From positions 1-64,000 of the forward strand of contig NZ_JACVEW010000014.1 of NCBI RefSeq assembly GCF_017776525.1: 64,000 nt of DNA. The letters are read 5' to 3'. Positions 41,328-50,213 of this stretch are shown in pieces. The notes below the pieces were generated by a model. That model was given only the letters and a program-made list of their open reading frames with translations. It did no database searches and had not been told where the DNA came from. How positions within the stretch are numbered: position 1 is the stretch's first letter; each line of letters opens with the position of its first letter. A program made the translations under genes and the position numbers. Source of the DNA: Marinobacterium alkalitolerans. Its GTDB lineage: Bacteria; Pseudomonadota; Gammaproteobacteria; Pseudomonadales; Balneatricaceae.

Positions 41328-42218
41328 ATGCGTTACTCACTGCGCCAGCTTGAGGTGTTTGTCGCCATCGCTCATCAGCAGAACCTGACCCGTGCAGCCG
41401 ATGAGCTGGCCATGTCCCAGAGTGCTGCCAGCAGCTCACTGAAAGAGCTGGAGAGCCAGTTCGGGCTGCAGCTGTTTGACCGTATCGGTAAACGCCTTCA
41501 GCTGAATGAGCAGGGCCGTTTACTGAGACCCCAAGCTGAAGCGCTGCTGGCGCAGGCCCGTGATTTTGAGCAGAGTTTGCTGCAGCACGCCGAAGCCGGC
41601 CCGCTCAACGTGGGGGCCACCCTGTCCATCGGCAACTATCTGGCCGTAGGCTTGATGGCGCAGTATATGGATCGCTATCCGAAAGCCAGTCTGCAACTGG
41701 ACGTTGCCAATACTCGAAACATAGTTGAGCGGGTGCTGAACTTCGAGCTGGATGTTGGCCTGATTGAAGGTGAACTGAACCATCCGGATCTGGACATCCT
41801 GCCCTGGCGACAGGACGAGCTGACGGTGTTCTGCCACCCGGAGCATCCATTGGCGCAGCAGCAGAGGGTCTCCGATGCTGATCTCCTCGAGGCCCGCTGG
41901 ATACTGCGTGAGGCCGGCTCCGGCACCCGTCAGACCTTTGATCGGGCGATGTCGGGGCTGCTGCCGGATCTGACCATTGCCATTGAGTTGCAGCATACCG
42001 AAGCCATCAAACGTGCGGTGGAAGCGCGTTTGGGCATTGGTTGCCTGTCGATGATAACGCTGACCGATGCGTTCAACCGTGGCAGCCTGAAACGTTTGCA
42101 GGTGCCCGGCCGGGATTTCAGCCGCCAGCTCTACCTCATCATTCACAAGCAGAAATACCGCAGCGCGGGTATCAACGCCTGGCTTGAGCTTTGTCTGCAT
42201 CAGCGTGAAAGGGGGTAA
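41328..42218 (+). CDS. LysR-type regulator, FinR-like
   Basis: 296 residues. RQLEVFVAIAHQQNLTRAADELAMSQSAASSSLKELE is the winged helix region; the effector domain begins near PLNVGATLSIGNYLA and ends with LEL residues. It resembles CbbR/CysL-type LysR members. The divergent placement beside fpr supports the FinR role: activation of fpr under superoxide or iron-sulphur stress. That is inference from layout and family. The ATG follows an AT-rich leader without a strong ribosome site (AAAAAGGCTCGTT). Confidence 0.87.
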   Translation: MRYSLRQLEVFVAIAHQQNLTRAADELAMSQSAASSSLKELESQFGLQLFDRIGKRLQLNEQGRLLRPQAEALLAQARDFEQSLLQHAEAGPLNVGATLSIGNYLAVGLMAQYMDRYPKASLQLDVANTRNIVERVLNFELDVGLIEGELNHPDLDILPWRQDELTVFCHPEHPLAQQQRVSDADLLEARWILREAGSGTRQTFDRAMSGLLPDLTIAIELQHTEAIKRAVEARLGIGCLSMITLTDAFNRGSLKRLQVPGRDFSRQLYLIIHKQKYRSAGINAWLELCLHQRERG

Positions 42219-42327
42219 CCAAACCGATTGAAGCAGATGTCGGTACAAGTCATATCGTCTATTTTGTTAAGTAGACCCCTGACTCCCGTCTGCAGTGATT
42301 GCAGGGCATAAGTGAGGTAATCGAGTG

Positions 42328-44262
42328 ATGCAATATCATCTGAATGGGTTCAAACCCGGCAATTACGAGATTCCCGATGAGGTGAGAGAGCCTTACCCCA
42401 ACCCGCCGATAGAGGATCTGCCCGGTGAAGTGGATGTACTGATTGTTGGCACCGGTCCTGCGGGTTTGACGATGGCACGGCAGCTGTCCGAGTTTCCTGA
42501 TATCAAGACATGCATTGTTGATATGGAGCCCGGCCCTCTGCTGTTCGGGCGTGCTGACGGCATCTCCTGTCGCACCATTGAGATCATGGAAGCCTTCAAC
42601 AGCAGCGAAATGGTGGTGAAAGAGGCCTACCAGCTGAAACAGAATGCGTTCTGGGAGCCGGATAAGGATAACCCCGAGAACATCAAGCGCACACACAAAA
42701 TCCCGGATGCCCGAGCCGGACTGTCCGAGTTCACCCATAGCATTGTGAATCAGGCCCGTTTGCATGAACTGCTGTTGGACGGTATGGAAAGGTCTGTCAC
42801 TCACCTGCGCCCGCACTACAGCCGTGAACTGGTGGAAATGACCATTGATGACAGCCTGACGCAGGACCTTGAGGCTTACCCCATCACCGCCACGTTCAAG
42901 CGCAGTAACGACGCAGGAGGCGGAAAAACAGAAACCGTCAAGGCACGCTTCGTCGTTGGTACCGATGGTGCCAGAAGCAAGGTGCGCAAAAGCATGGGGA
43001 TTCCCCTGCTGGGCGATTCCGCCAATAAAGCCTGGGGCGTGATGGACATTCTGTTGAACACGGACTTCCCGGATATCCGTGTCAAAAGCTTTGTCCAGTC
43101 GAAAAATCATGGCGCAGTCATGATTATTCCCCGTGAAGGTGGCTACCTCTGCCGGTTCTATGTCGAGCTGGACCTGCTCGAGAAGGACAAGCGTGCTGCG
43201 GATGTGAAGCTGACCGAAAAAGACCTCATCGCCAAGGCGCAAAGGATATTTCACCCCTATACCCTGGATGTGAAACAGGTGGCCTGGTGGTCTATCTACG
43301 AGGTGGGTCAGCGCATTGCCGAACGCTTTGACAATCGTCCCCTGGACAGCCCGGAAGACGTTATACCCCGGGGGTTCGTGGCCGGTGATGCCTGCCACAC
43401 GCACAGCCCCAAGGGCGGCTGGGGCCTGAATACCTCCCTGCCGGACACCTTCAACCTGGGCTGGAAGCTGGCGGCAGTACTTCAGGGCAAATGCCATCCC
43501 AGGCTGTTGAGCACCTACGGCCCGGAGCGGCGCAAAGTGGCACAACAGTTGATTGACGCCGACCGCGAGCTGTCAAGGCTGGTGGCCACACGACCGACTG
43601 CCGACGATAACTCCCACCAGGCAAAGGTCGACACGGCCAAGATTGAAGCTTTCATGAAGCGGCAAAGCGGCTTTGTTGCCGGCACATCCATAGAGTATTT
43701 CCCGTCCTATATCTGTACGGGGCAGGAAAATCAGCATTTGGCCAAGGGCTTTCATATCGGTCAGCGCTTCCATTCGGCGGAGGCCACGCGCGTTGCTGAC
43801 GGCAGGGTCCAGCACCTTGGGCATCTGGTAAAAGCCGACGGGCGTTGGCGCATTTTTCTGTTTGGTGATAAGCAGGATCCGACAGACCCCGCTTCAGCGG
43901 CCTATCAGTTCATCGATTTCCTGGCCAATGATCCGTCTTCACCGGTACAGAAATATACCCCGAAGGGCGCTGACATTGATGCGGTGTTCGATACCTATGC
44001 TGTTTTCCAGCAACAGGACCTGTCGGTGCAGGAGATGCAGGACTACCTGTGGCCGGCAAAAGGGAAGTTTGGCCTGCGTGACTATGAAAAAGTATTCCAC
44101 GCTGAAGAGGGGAACGACATCTTTGATCTGCGCGGGATTGATCGCGCTCAGGGCTGTGTCGTGGTTGTAAGGCCCGACCAGCATATCGCGGCCATCCTGC
44201 CGGTGAGTGACCATGAAGCGCTGTCGCAGTTTTTTGATGTCTTCATGATTGAACCGAAATGA
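42328..44262 (+). CDS. FAD-dependent aromatic hydroxylase (phenol 2-monooxygenase / 3-hydroxybenzoate 4-hydroxylase type)
   Basis: 644 residues from ATG 42328; a GTG codon just before opens the same frame. GTGPAGLTMARQL is the FAD-binding start, VGTDGARSKVRKSMG the DG motif and GDACHTHSPKGGWGLNTSL the GD motif. A C-terminal thioredoxin-like domain (from about 460) matches large hydroxylases such as MobA and phenol hydroxylase. Typical enzymes have HSPKAGQGMN; here it is HSPKGGWGLN, which may signal another substrate. It would insert an OH on a phenolic ring using NADPH and oxygen. No ring-cleavage genes are adjacent, so the pathway is unknown. Confidence 0.85.
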   Translation: MQYHLNGFKPGNYEIPDEVREPYPNPPIEDLPGEVDVLIVGTGPAGLTMARQLSEFPDIKTCIVDMEPGPLLFGRADGISCRTIEIMEAFNSSEMVVKEAYQLKQNAFWEPDKDNPENIKRTHKIPDARAGLSEFTHSIVNQARLHELLLDGMERSVTHLRPHYSRELVEMTIDDSLTQDLEAYPITATFKRSNDAGGGKTETVKARFVVGTDGARSKVRKSMGIPLLGDSANKAWGVMDILLNTDFPDIRVKSFVQSKNHGAVMIIPREGGYLCRFYVELDLLEKDKRAADVKLTEKDLIAKAQRIFHPYTLDVKQVAWWSIYEVGQRIAERFDNRPLDSPEDVIPRGFVAGDACHTHSPKGGWGLNTSLPDTFNLGWKLAAVLQGKCHPRLLSTYGPERRKVAQQLIDADRELSRLVATRPTADDNSHQAKVDTAKIEAFMKRQSGFVAGTSIEYFPSYICTGQENQHLAKGFHIGQRFHSAEATRVADGRVQHLGHLVKADGRWRIFLFGDKQDPTDPASAAYQFIDFLANDPSSPVQKYTPKGADIDAVFDTYAVFQQQDLSVQEMQDYLWPAKGKFGLRDYEKVFHAEEGNDIFDLRGIDRAQGCVVVVRPDQHIAAILPVSDHEALSQFFDVFMIEPK

Positions 44263-44302
44263 TGTTCCGGGGCGTCGCAAACAGCGTCCCGTGCTCACTC
44301 AA

Positions 44303-44328
44303 AAGGGGGCCTGCGCCCCCTTGTATCT
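44303..44328. terminator. Intrinsic terminator between the hydroxylase gene and yaaA
   Basis: AAGGGGGC (44303-44310) and GCCCCCTT (44315-44322) form a perfect 8-base stem with loop CTGC. The following T-run is weak (TTGTATCT), with AAAA on the other side, so it may serve both converging genes. Confidence 0.7.
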
Positions 44329-44352
44329 ATTCTGTAGCGAGGGTTGCGGCCC

Positions 44353-45135
44353 TTACTTCGCGGGCGGCTCGTCGCGCAGGAATACCCAGGTATCGCCCTT
44401 GCTCTCATCGGCACTGAAATAGTACCCCTCAAGATCAAACGCCTTGAGGTCTTCAGGCGTATCAATCCGGTTCTGGATCATATAGCGGCTCATCAAGCCG
44501 CGTGCCTTCTTGGCGTAGAAGCTGATGATCTTGTACTGACCGTTCTTGTAGTCCTTGAACACCGGCGTGATCAGGCGGGCGCGAAGGGCCTTGGGCTTGA
44601 CGGCCTTGAAGTATTCGTTGGAGGCCAGGTTGACGACCACATCCGTGTCGGATTGCTCAAGCTCGTCGTTCAGCGATTCGGTGATCAGGTCACCCCAGAA
44701 ATGGTACAGATTATCGCCCCGTGCATTGCTCAGCCTGGTGCCCATCTCAAGGCGGTAGGGCTCCAGCAGGTCGAGTGGGCGCAACACGCCGTACAGCCCG
44801 GACAGAATGCGAAGATGGTCCTGTGCGAAGGCGAAGTCGTCCTCGCTGAAGCTTTCCGCATCAAGACCGGTATAGACGTCGCCCTTGAAGGCCAGAATCG
44901 CCTGGCGGGCGTTATTGAGATCGTGTTCCGATTGCCAGCTTTCATACCGCGCCACGTTGAGGCTGGCCAACTTGTCACTCAGCTTCATCAGATCCGCCAC
45001 GTCCTGCACTGACAGCTTGCGCAGGGTTTCGATCAGCATGGCTGAATGTTCAGTAAAACGAGGCTGGGTGTGGGTTTCAGTGGCAAGCGGCGAGTCGTAG
45101 TCCAGTGTTTTAGCTGGAGAGACCAGTGTCAGCAT
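44353..45135 (-). CDS. yaaA: Peroxide stress protein YaaA (DUF328)
   Basis: 260 residues from ATG 45135; seven extra codons upstream lack conservation. [16 protein letters not shown] is the family opening, with [26 protein letters not shown] and [12 protein letters not shown] as conserved blocks, then the C-terminal [15 protein letters not shown]. YaaA lowers free intracellular iron during peroxide stress and binds DNA-like helical structures. It is a single gene, with the DUF2789 gene upstream on the same strand 61 bases away and a shared downstream terminator. Confidence 0.94.
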   Translation of the reverse strand: MLTLVSPAKTLDYDSPLATETHTQPRFTEHSAMLIETLRKLSVQDVADLMKLSDKLASLNVARYESWQSEHDLNNARQAILAFKGDVYTGLDAESFSEDDFAFAQDHLRILSGLYGVLRPLDLLEPYRLEMGTRLSNARGDNLYHFWGDLITESLNDELEQSDTDVVVNLASNEYFKAVKPKALRARLITPVFKDYKNGQYKIISFYAKKARGLMSRYMIQNRIDTPEDLKAFDLEGYYFSADESKGDTWVFLRDEPPAK

Positions 45136-45196
45136 CTGTGGCGAATCCTCGATCAAAATAGTTCAGGGAGCGGGCGCACCCGCTCCGATATGTGAA

Positions 45197-45430
45197 TCAG
45201 GCGTGCAGGCTGGTGTTCAGTTCATCCACCACTTCTGCCCAGTCAGAATCGCTGGTGATGGCGTCGCGCAGAAACTCGGCCTGCGCCTCGCTCCAGAAGG
45301 AAGCCTCGTGCAAAGGCACTTCATCGCTGAACAGTTGGTGCGTGCGAATGAACTGCTCAATGGAATCCTTGTCGCTGTCGAGCCCCAGTTGCTCGAACAG
45401 GGCTGTAAACGTATGGGTGGATGTGTCCAT
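45197..45430 (-). CDS. DUF2789 protein
   Basis: 77 residues from ATG 45430, GGAGGCACAC upstream. MDTSTHTFTALFEQLGLDSD and HLLF-like middle (HQLFSDEVPLHEASFWSEAQAEFL) followed by DWAEVVDELN fit the small DUF2789 family, an all-helical protein common in gammaproteobacteria. Function unknown. A longer in-frame start at 45478 lacks a ribosome site. It lies between yaaA and the small membrane protein gene on the same strand. The gap on either side is under 80 bases. Confidence 0.85.
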   Translation of the reverse strand: MDTSTHTFTALFEQLGLDSDKDSIEQFIRTHQLFSDEVPLHEASFWSEAQAEFLRDAITSDSDWAEVVDELNTSLHA

Positions 45431-45507
45431 GTGTGCCTCCGAATCAGTGGTCGGTTTTGACACTTTCATTATGGCCATGTCGGGCCAATTGTCAAAAGTT
45501 GACTATT

Positions 45508-45786
45508 TTACTCAGTCTTTTCCCGAGCCTTCATGGCCTGTCGCAGCATCAGGCTCAAAACCGCACCCGCCAGGACCAGCAGGGAGTTGGCGATGGGTGT
45601 TGCCTTCAGTTCCAGTACAGTAATGGTCCCGGCGGCAAACAGGAATCCGCCCATCAGGCAGAGTGCTGCGATGACCATCAGGTAGGCCAGCGTGGCCGGT
45701 GTCAGTGGGCGTGTCAGTAACAGCAGCAGAAGAGCAGGTACGACAAACCCGCTGAGGGTAATCAATGAAGGCAGGTATTCATCCAT
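45508..45786 (-). CDS. Small membrane protein of unknown function
   Basis: 92 residues with three hydrophobic segments: LITLSGFVVPALLLLLLTRPL, TLAYLMVIAALCLMGGFLFAAG and IANSLLVLAGAVLSLMLRQA. A short charged tail (KAREKTE) ends the protein. No family recognised. Divergent from trpS across a 128-base spacer (45787-45914) in which I see no clear promoter boxes. Start ATG at 45786 has a modest ribosome site (GATCGAACCGG). Confidence 0.7.
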   Translation of the reverse strand: MDEYLPSLITLSGFVVPALLLLLLTRPLTPATLAYLMVIAALCLMGGFLFAAGTITVLELKATPIANSLLVLAGAVLSLMLRQAMKAREKTE

Positions 45787-45914
45787 AAACCGGTTCGATC
45801 TCCGTATCAGTTGAGCATTACACAGCGCGTTGGAAAGCCAACTTGTGTATCATAGCCTTTTGCGAAGTGCAGGGTCATCCCAGACCCGGGCAGGATGAAT
45901 CGACTGACGAGTAA

Positions 45915-47195
45915 ATGATGACTAAGAAAACCGTTCTGACCGGTATTACAACGACCGGAACCCCCCACATCGGCAACTATCTTGGCGCAATCAAGCCGGC
46001 AATTGAAGCGAGTGAAAACCCCAACTTCAACAGCTACTTCTTTCTGGCTGACTTTCATGCCTTGATCAAGTGTCAGGAACCAGAGCGGGTTGCACGCTCC
46101 ACACGTGAAATTGCCGCCACCTGGCTGGCGCTGGGCCTGGACACCGACAAGGCCACCTTTTACCGTCAAACCGATATTCCCGAAATCACCGAGTTGACCT
46201 GGATTCTGACCTGTCAGACCTCCAAGGGCCTGATGAACCGCGCCCATGCCTACAAGGCGTCCGTCGATGCCAACCGTGATGCGGGCAAGGAAGACCTGGA
46301 CGATGGCGTGACCATGGGCCTGTTCAGCTACCCCATTCTGATGGCGGCGGACATCCTGATGTTCAATGCCGACATCATTCCGGTCGGCAAGGACCAAGTA
46401 CAGCACATCGAGATGGCACGTGATATCGCGGGCCGTTTCAACCACCTGTTCGAGCCGCTGTTCACGCTGCCGCAGGCGCAGGTCGATGAAGAGACCCAGC
46501 TGATTCCGGGGCTGGACGGACGCAAGATGTCCAAGAGCTACAACAACACCATCCCCCTGTTCTGCAGCGCGGATGAACTGCGCAAGCTGATTAACCAGAT
46601 CGTGACGGACACCCGTGAACCGGGCGAACCCAAGGATCCGGATAACACACTGATGCACCTGTACCGCTGCTTCGGTAATGAAACCGAGAGTGCGGCCATG
46701 CGCCAGCGCTTCCTGGAAGGGATCGCCTGGGGGGATGCCAAGAAAGAGCTGTTCGAGTTCATGGATGCCAAGCTCAGCGAACCCCGTGCGCGGTATAACG
46801 AGCTGATGAACGACCTGGGTGAGGTGGAAGCGATTCTGCACAAGGGGGCCGAGCGCGCACGTGAATATTCGGCGCCGTTCCTGGATCGTGTACGTCATGC
46901 CGTGGGTATCCGTTCCCTGACCGATAACGGCCCTGTTCAGCAGCAAAGCGCTCCCAAGGAGAAGGAAAAATCGGCCGAGGAGCTGGCACGCGCCGAGGAA
47001 GGGCGCCGCCGTGCGATCCTGATGCAGATCAAGCCGCTGCTGGACCAGGTTGAGCAGGCAGACGACAAGGCGGCTGCCGCCAGGGCACTGGTTGCCGAAA
47101 AGACGGCAGAGGTCGAAAAACTGAAAAAGAAAGCGCGGCAGAAGGCTCAGAACGAGCTGGAGCTGCTGACTGAAGAGTTGTCTGCGCTGCTCTGA
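45915..47195 (+). CDS. trpS: Tryptophan--tRNA ligase, long form
   Basis: 426 residues, about 90 more than the E. coli enzyme. TPHIGNYLGA is the class I HIGH-like motif and GRKMSKS the KMSKS loop. VGKDQVQHIEMARDIA and the tryptophan-pocket segments are intact. The extra length is an Ala/Glu/Lys-rich coiled coil at the C-terminus (about 345-426). This type with a longer tail is known in Pseudomonas and relatives. Two ATGs are adjacent (45915 and 45918). The next gene starts 24 bases after the stop with AAAGGAGAGA. Confidence 0.95.
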   Translation: MMTKKTVLTGITTTGTPHIGNYLGAIKPAIEASENPNFNSYFFLADFHALIKCQEPERVARSTREIAATWLALGLDTDKATFYRQTDIPEITELTWILTCQTSKGLMNRAHAYKASVDANRDAGKEDLDDGVTMGLFSYPILMAADILMFNADIIPVGKDQVQHIEMARDIAGRFNHLFEPLFTLPQAQVDEETQLIPGLDGRKMSKSYNNTIPLFCSADELRKLINQIVTDTREPGEPKDPDNTLMHLYRCFGNETESAAMRQRFLEGIAWGDAKKELFEFMDAKLSEPRARYNELMNDLGEVEAILHKGAERAREYSAPFLDRVRHAVGIRSLTDNGPVQQQSAPKEKEKSAEELARAEEGRRRAILMQIKPLLDQVEQADDKAAAARALVAEKTAEVEKLKKKARQKAQNELELLTEELSALL

Positions 47196-47219
47196 GGCGC
47201 GCATGCAAAGGAGAGAGCG

Positions 47220-48146
47220 ATGCGAGAGACCTATCAGTCGGGCGTGATTGCTGAGGCCAGCAAGGATGCCCTGTTTCTGACCTTTAACCAGACACACAAC
47301 GAAGATGCTTTGGCTGTGGTCCGCTCCGTGTTGGCGGCCATGCCGCAACGCGTCGAGGCGTACCGCAAGCGTTTTCCCGATGCACGGCTGCATTTGACGC
47401 TTGGTGTGGGCTCTGCCTACTGGGATCGGCTGAACCCGCAGGAGCGCCCGGCGCTGCTGCGTGCCTTCCCGGCGCTTGAGAATGGTGAGCGGGTGGCGCC
47501 TTCCACTCCGGTTGATCTTCTGTTTATCGTGCGAGCGGACCAGTATGACGCGGTCTTTGACCTGGGAGCCGAGATTGTAAAAAGCCTTGAAGATGCCGCC
47601 GAGCTGGTGGAAGAGATTCATGGCTTCCGCTACCGGGATATGCGAGACCTGACCGGTTTCGTTGACGGCACTGAGAACCCCGAAGGAGAGGACCGTCTTG
47701 AAGTTGCCCTGGTAGGGGCCGAGGACCCTGAATTCGCCGGTGGCAGTTATCTACACCTGCAGCGCTATGAACATGACCTCTCTGCCTGGCAGCGCCTCAG
47801 CGTCAAGCAGCAGGAAGATGCGTACGGCCGTACCAAGGATGACAACATCGAATATCCGGGCGACAAGAAATCTCCGCATGCGCATACCAAGCGCACGTCG
47901 TTGAAGCGTGAGGATGGAACATCCATGGAGATTCTGCGTCACAGCATGCCTTACGGTGACAGTCAGCGTAAGGGGCTGATGTTTGTCAGCACCTGCCGAA
48001 CGCCGGAGCACTATGAGCGCATGCTGACCAGTATGGTCGAAGGTGACGAGGAAGGGCGCGCCGATCGCATTCTGGAATTTACCCGTGCCGTGACTGGCGC
48101 GGCTTTCTTTGTGCCGTCCAACGGTTGGCTGGAACAGCTGGCCTGA
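47220..48146 (+). CDS. Dyp-type heme peroxidase (YfeX-like)
   Basis: 308 residues. GFVDGTENP is the GxxDG motif with the catalytic Asp; KRTSLKREDGTSMEILRHSMPYGD carries the distal Arg, and ending blocks match class B DyP enzymes such as YfeX. The proximal His lies in HAHTKR. It oxidises dyes or porphyrins with peroxide; the physiological substrate is uncertain. No signal peptide, so cytoplasmic. It follows trpS closely in the same direction, perhaps cotranscribed. The 170-base gap after it holds a promoter-like region for the next gene. Confidence 0.92.
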   Translation: MRETYQSGVIAEASKDALFLTFNQTHNEDALAVVRSVLAAMPQRVEAYRKRFPDARLHLTLGVGSAYWDRLNPQERPALLRAFPALENGERVAPSTPVDLLFIVRADQYDAVFDLGAEIVKSLEDAAELVEEIHGFRYRDMRDLTGFVDGTENPEGEDRLEVALVGAEDPEFAGGSYLHLQRYEHDLSAWQRLSVKQQEDAYGRTKDDNIEYPGDKKSPHAHTKRTSLKREDGTSMEILRHSMPYGDSQRKGLMFVSTCRTPEHYERMLTSMVEGDEEGRADRILEFTRAVTGAAFFVPSNGWLEQLA

Positions 48147-48212
48147 TCTACCCCCTTCCCGTAGCGGCCTGCATCCGGGCCGCTACTGCACCCTTCCTTT
48201 GCCCTGTCGCGA

Positions 48213-48229
48213 TTGTCATCAAATGACAA
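48213..48229. promoter_or_regulatory. Palindrome TTGTCAT-CAA-ATGACAA
   Basis: Perfect 7-base inverted repeat with a 3-base spacer, about 100 bases before the small gene at 48317. It resembles a dimeric regulator site. A possible -35 (TTGTCA, about 48246-48251) and a weak -10 (TATCCT) lie just downstream. Confidence 0.45.
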
Positions 48230-48273
48230 AGAAACCCTCACGGACTTGTCAAAATCGAAATTTAGGCTATCCT

Positions 48274-48294
48274 TTATGTAATAAAACTACATAA
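48274..48294. promoter_or_regulatory. Second dyad, TTATGTA-N7-TACATAA
   Basis: Perfect 7-base inverted repeat just upstream of the small gene's ribosome site (TAGGGTAGGGCAAAGC). It could be a further operator or an AT-rich leader hairpin. Confidence 0.4.
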
Positions 48295-48316
48295 TAAATC
48301 TAGGGTAGGGCAAAGC

Positions 48317-48520
48317 ATGAAAACGCAGACAGGTACTCAGGAACGCAAGATTGCGATCCTTGGAGTGGATGGTGAGAATTTCGAGGTCAGTGGTGTGTAC
48401 AAGGGCAGCGCGCGTAAGCCAAGCTCCTATATCCTGACCCGCACAGGCGACAAGGCGGTTACGGTTCGTGACCTGAGCAGCTTCCCGAGCCACCAGCAGG
48501 TACGCGAGCTGATGAGCTGA
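48317..48520 (+). CDS. Small protein of unknown function
   Basis: 67 residues. TQERKIAILGVDGENFEVSGVYKGS and YILTRTGDKAVTVRDLSSFPSHQQVREL suggest a small beta-rich fold. No membrane segment or known motif. A purine-rich ribosome site precedes the ATG, and the gene has two palindromes upstream and a clear terminator downstream, so I regard it as real and separately regulated. Family unknown. Confidence 0.72.
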   Translation: MKTQTGTQERKIAILGVDGENFEVSGVYKGSARKPSSYILTRTGDKAVTVRDLSSFPSHQQVRELMS

Positions 48521-48540
48521 GTGTTGTCGCTTTACTACTG

Positions 48541-48569
48541 AAAAAACAGCCGCTGATGCGGCTGTTTTT
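48541..48569. terminator. Bidirectional intrinsic terminator
   Basis: CAGCCGC (48547-48553) and GCGGCTG (48558-48564) with a 4-base loop, A6 before and T5 after. It serves the plus gene ending at 48520 and cysK on the minus strand. Confidence 0.88.
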
Positions 48570-48577
48570 CGTTGGGC

Positions 48578-49546
48578 TTACTGAACGGTTTCGTTCTCGG
48601 TAAACATGCCTTCAAACAGAGCGGATGACAGGTAACGCTCACCGGAGTCGGGCAGAATCACGACGATCTGCTTATCGGCATTCTCGGGCTTTTGCGCCTC
48701 GCGCAGGGCTGCAGTCAGCGCCGCACCGCAGGAAATGCCGCACAGGATCCCTTCCTTTTGCATCAGGTCGCGAGCTGTTGCCATCGCTTCTTCATTGCTG
48801 ACCTGCTCAACCTGATCGACCAGATCCAGTTCCAGGTTTTTGGGCACAAAGCCGGCACCGATCCCCTGAATCTTGTGTGGCGCCGGTTTGACCTCCTCGC
48901 CTGCCAGCGTCTGAGAGATAACAGGGGAGTCTTCAGGCTCAACGGCGATGGTTTTGATCGCCTTGCCCTGCTGACGCTTGATGTAGCGTGACACGCCCGT
49001 CAGGGTGCCGCCGGTACCAACCCCGGAAACGAAAATATCAATCTGACCGTCGGTATCACGCCAGATTTCAGGGCCGGTTGTCTGCTCGTGAATGGCCGGG
49101 TTGGCCGGGTTTTCAAACTGCTGCAGCATCAGGTACTGATCCGGGTTTTCATCGACCAGCTGCTGGGCTTTTTCAATGGCACCTTTCATGCCCTTGGGCG
49201 GTTCGGTCAGCACAATTTCGGCACCCAGTGCCTTCATCAGCTTGCGGCGCTCCAGCGACATGGAAGAGGGCATGGTCAGGACCAGCTTGTATCCCTTGGC
49301 AGCGGCGACGAACGCGAGTGCAATACCGGTATTGCCGCTGGTAGGTTCGATCAGAGTCATGCCGGGTTTCAGACGGCCTTCCTGTTCCGCCGCCCAGATC
49401 ATGTTGGCGCCAATGCGGCATTTGACGGAGCCGGCCGGGTTACGCGATTCCACCTTTGCCAGCAGATTGCCCTGTGGCCAGAGGTGCTTGAGACGAACCA
49501 GCGGGGTATTACCGATCGTCAACGCATTGTCTTCATAAATGTTCAT
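48578..49546 (-). CDS. cysK: Cysteine synthase A (O-acetylserine sulfhydrylase)
   Basis: 322 residues from ATG 49546; an upstream GTG adds nine codons. [11 protein letters not shown] carries the PLP Lys, [11 protein letters not shown] binds the substrate carboxylate, [15 protein letters not shown] holds the PLP phosphate and [11 protein letters not shown] closes the active site. The SVKCRIG form marks CysK rather than CysM. It makes cysteine from O-acetylserine and sulfide. The GGGAG ribosome site is a bit far from the ATG. The gene diverges from the Sel1 protein gene across a 181-base region. Confidence 0.93.
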   Translation of the reverse strand: MNIYEDNALTIGNTPLVRLKHLWPQGNLLAKVESRNPAGSVKCRIGANMIWAAEQEGRLKPGMTLIEPTSGNTGIALAFVAAAKGYKLVLTMPSSMSLERRKLMKALGAEIVLTEPPKGMKGAIEKAQQLVDENPDQYLMLQQFENPANPAIHEQTTGPEIWRDTDGQIDIFVSGVGTGGTLTGVSRYIKRQQGKAIKTIAVEPEDSPVISQTLAGEEVKPAPHKIQGIGAGFVPKNLELDLVDQVEQVSNEEAMATARDLMQKEGILCGISCGAALTAALREAQKPENADKQIVVILPDSGERYLSSALFEGMFTENETVQ

Positions 49547-49727
49547 TAGCGAGTCAACTCCCTTAGTGCGCACTCTGTAAAATGGAACAGTCTGGTGTCA
49601 GAACTGCCTTCAGCTATCAGGCTGACAACAGGTATAGTTCAGTGTAACGATCAATGCCTGCTTGTGTCAGACTTTTTTACCATATTGTTATAAAAAATAA
49701 AGATCTAAGTGCCTGGAGATATAACGA

Positions 49728-50213
49728 ATGCGTTTGTTGACCCGAGTGACCGCCCCTCTGCTCGGTTGGCTGGCGGCACGGCTGTTTCACTTTCCATTGT
49801 TCAAGCGCTCTCGCCTGCGTCACCGCATGGCCATGAAACTGTTCCGTGTGGCGGCCGAAGGAGGCAGTTGTTCAGCGCTTTCGACCTACGGCCACCTGTT
49901 GCACTTCCGTGGTGAAGATCATGCCAGTCGGGTGCAGGGCGGTATCTATCTGGAGCGTGCGGCCGATTTGGGCGATGCCCGGGCTCAGTATCAGATGGGG
50001 CGTATCTATGAACAGGGGTTTGAGCCCTATTTCCGCCCTGATGCGGTCAAGGCGCTGGCCTACTATCGCAGTGCCGGGGAGCAGGGCCACCCGCTGGCCG
50101 TTAAGCGGATGATCGAGGTCTATGATGAAGGGGTGCTGGGGGCGGCGATCGATCCGGCTCGGGCGGAGTGCTGGCGCAAGCGCCAGCAGCCCCTGCCCGA
50201 CGTCAAGGCCTGA
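49728..50213 (+). CDS. Sel1-repeat protein
   Basis: 161 residues. A basic, hydrophobic N-terminus (RLLTRVTAPLLGWLAARLFHF) may anchor it to the membrane. Sel1-type repeats follow: AMKLFRVAAEGGSCSALSTYG, YLERAADLGDARAQYQMGRIY and KALAYYRSAGEQGHPLAVKRM. Such helical pairs usually mediate protein contacts. The gene ends with an 11-base overlap with the convergent DUF4139 gene (50203-50213). GGAGATATAACG precedes the ATG. Partner unknown. Confidence 0.85.
   Translation: MRLLTRVTAPLLGWLAARLFHFPLFKRSRLRHRMAMKLFRVAAEGGSCSALSTYGHLLHFRGEDHASRVQGGIYLERAADLGDARAQYQMGRIYEQGFEPYFRPDAVKALAYYRSAGEQGHPLAVKRMIEVYDEGVLGAAIDPARAECWRKRQQPLPDVKA

Noticed and set aside
45807-47621. Long open frame antisense to trpS and the DyP gene (about 600 codons)
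   Set aside because: No recognisable domain, and it spans two intact genes on the other strand.
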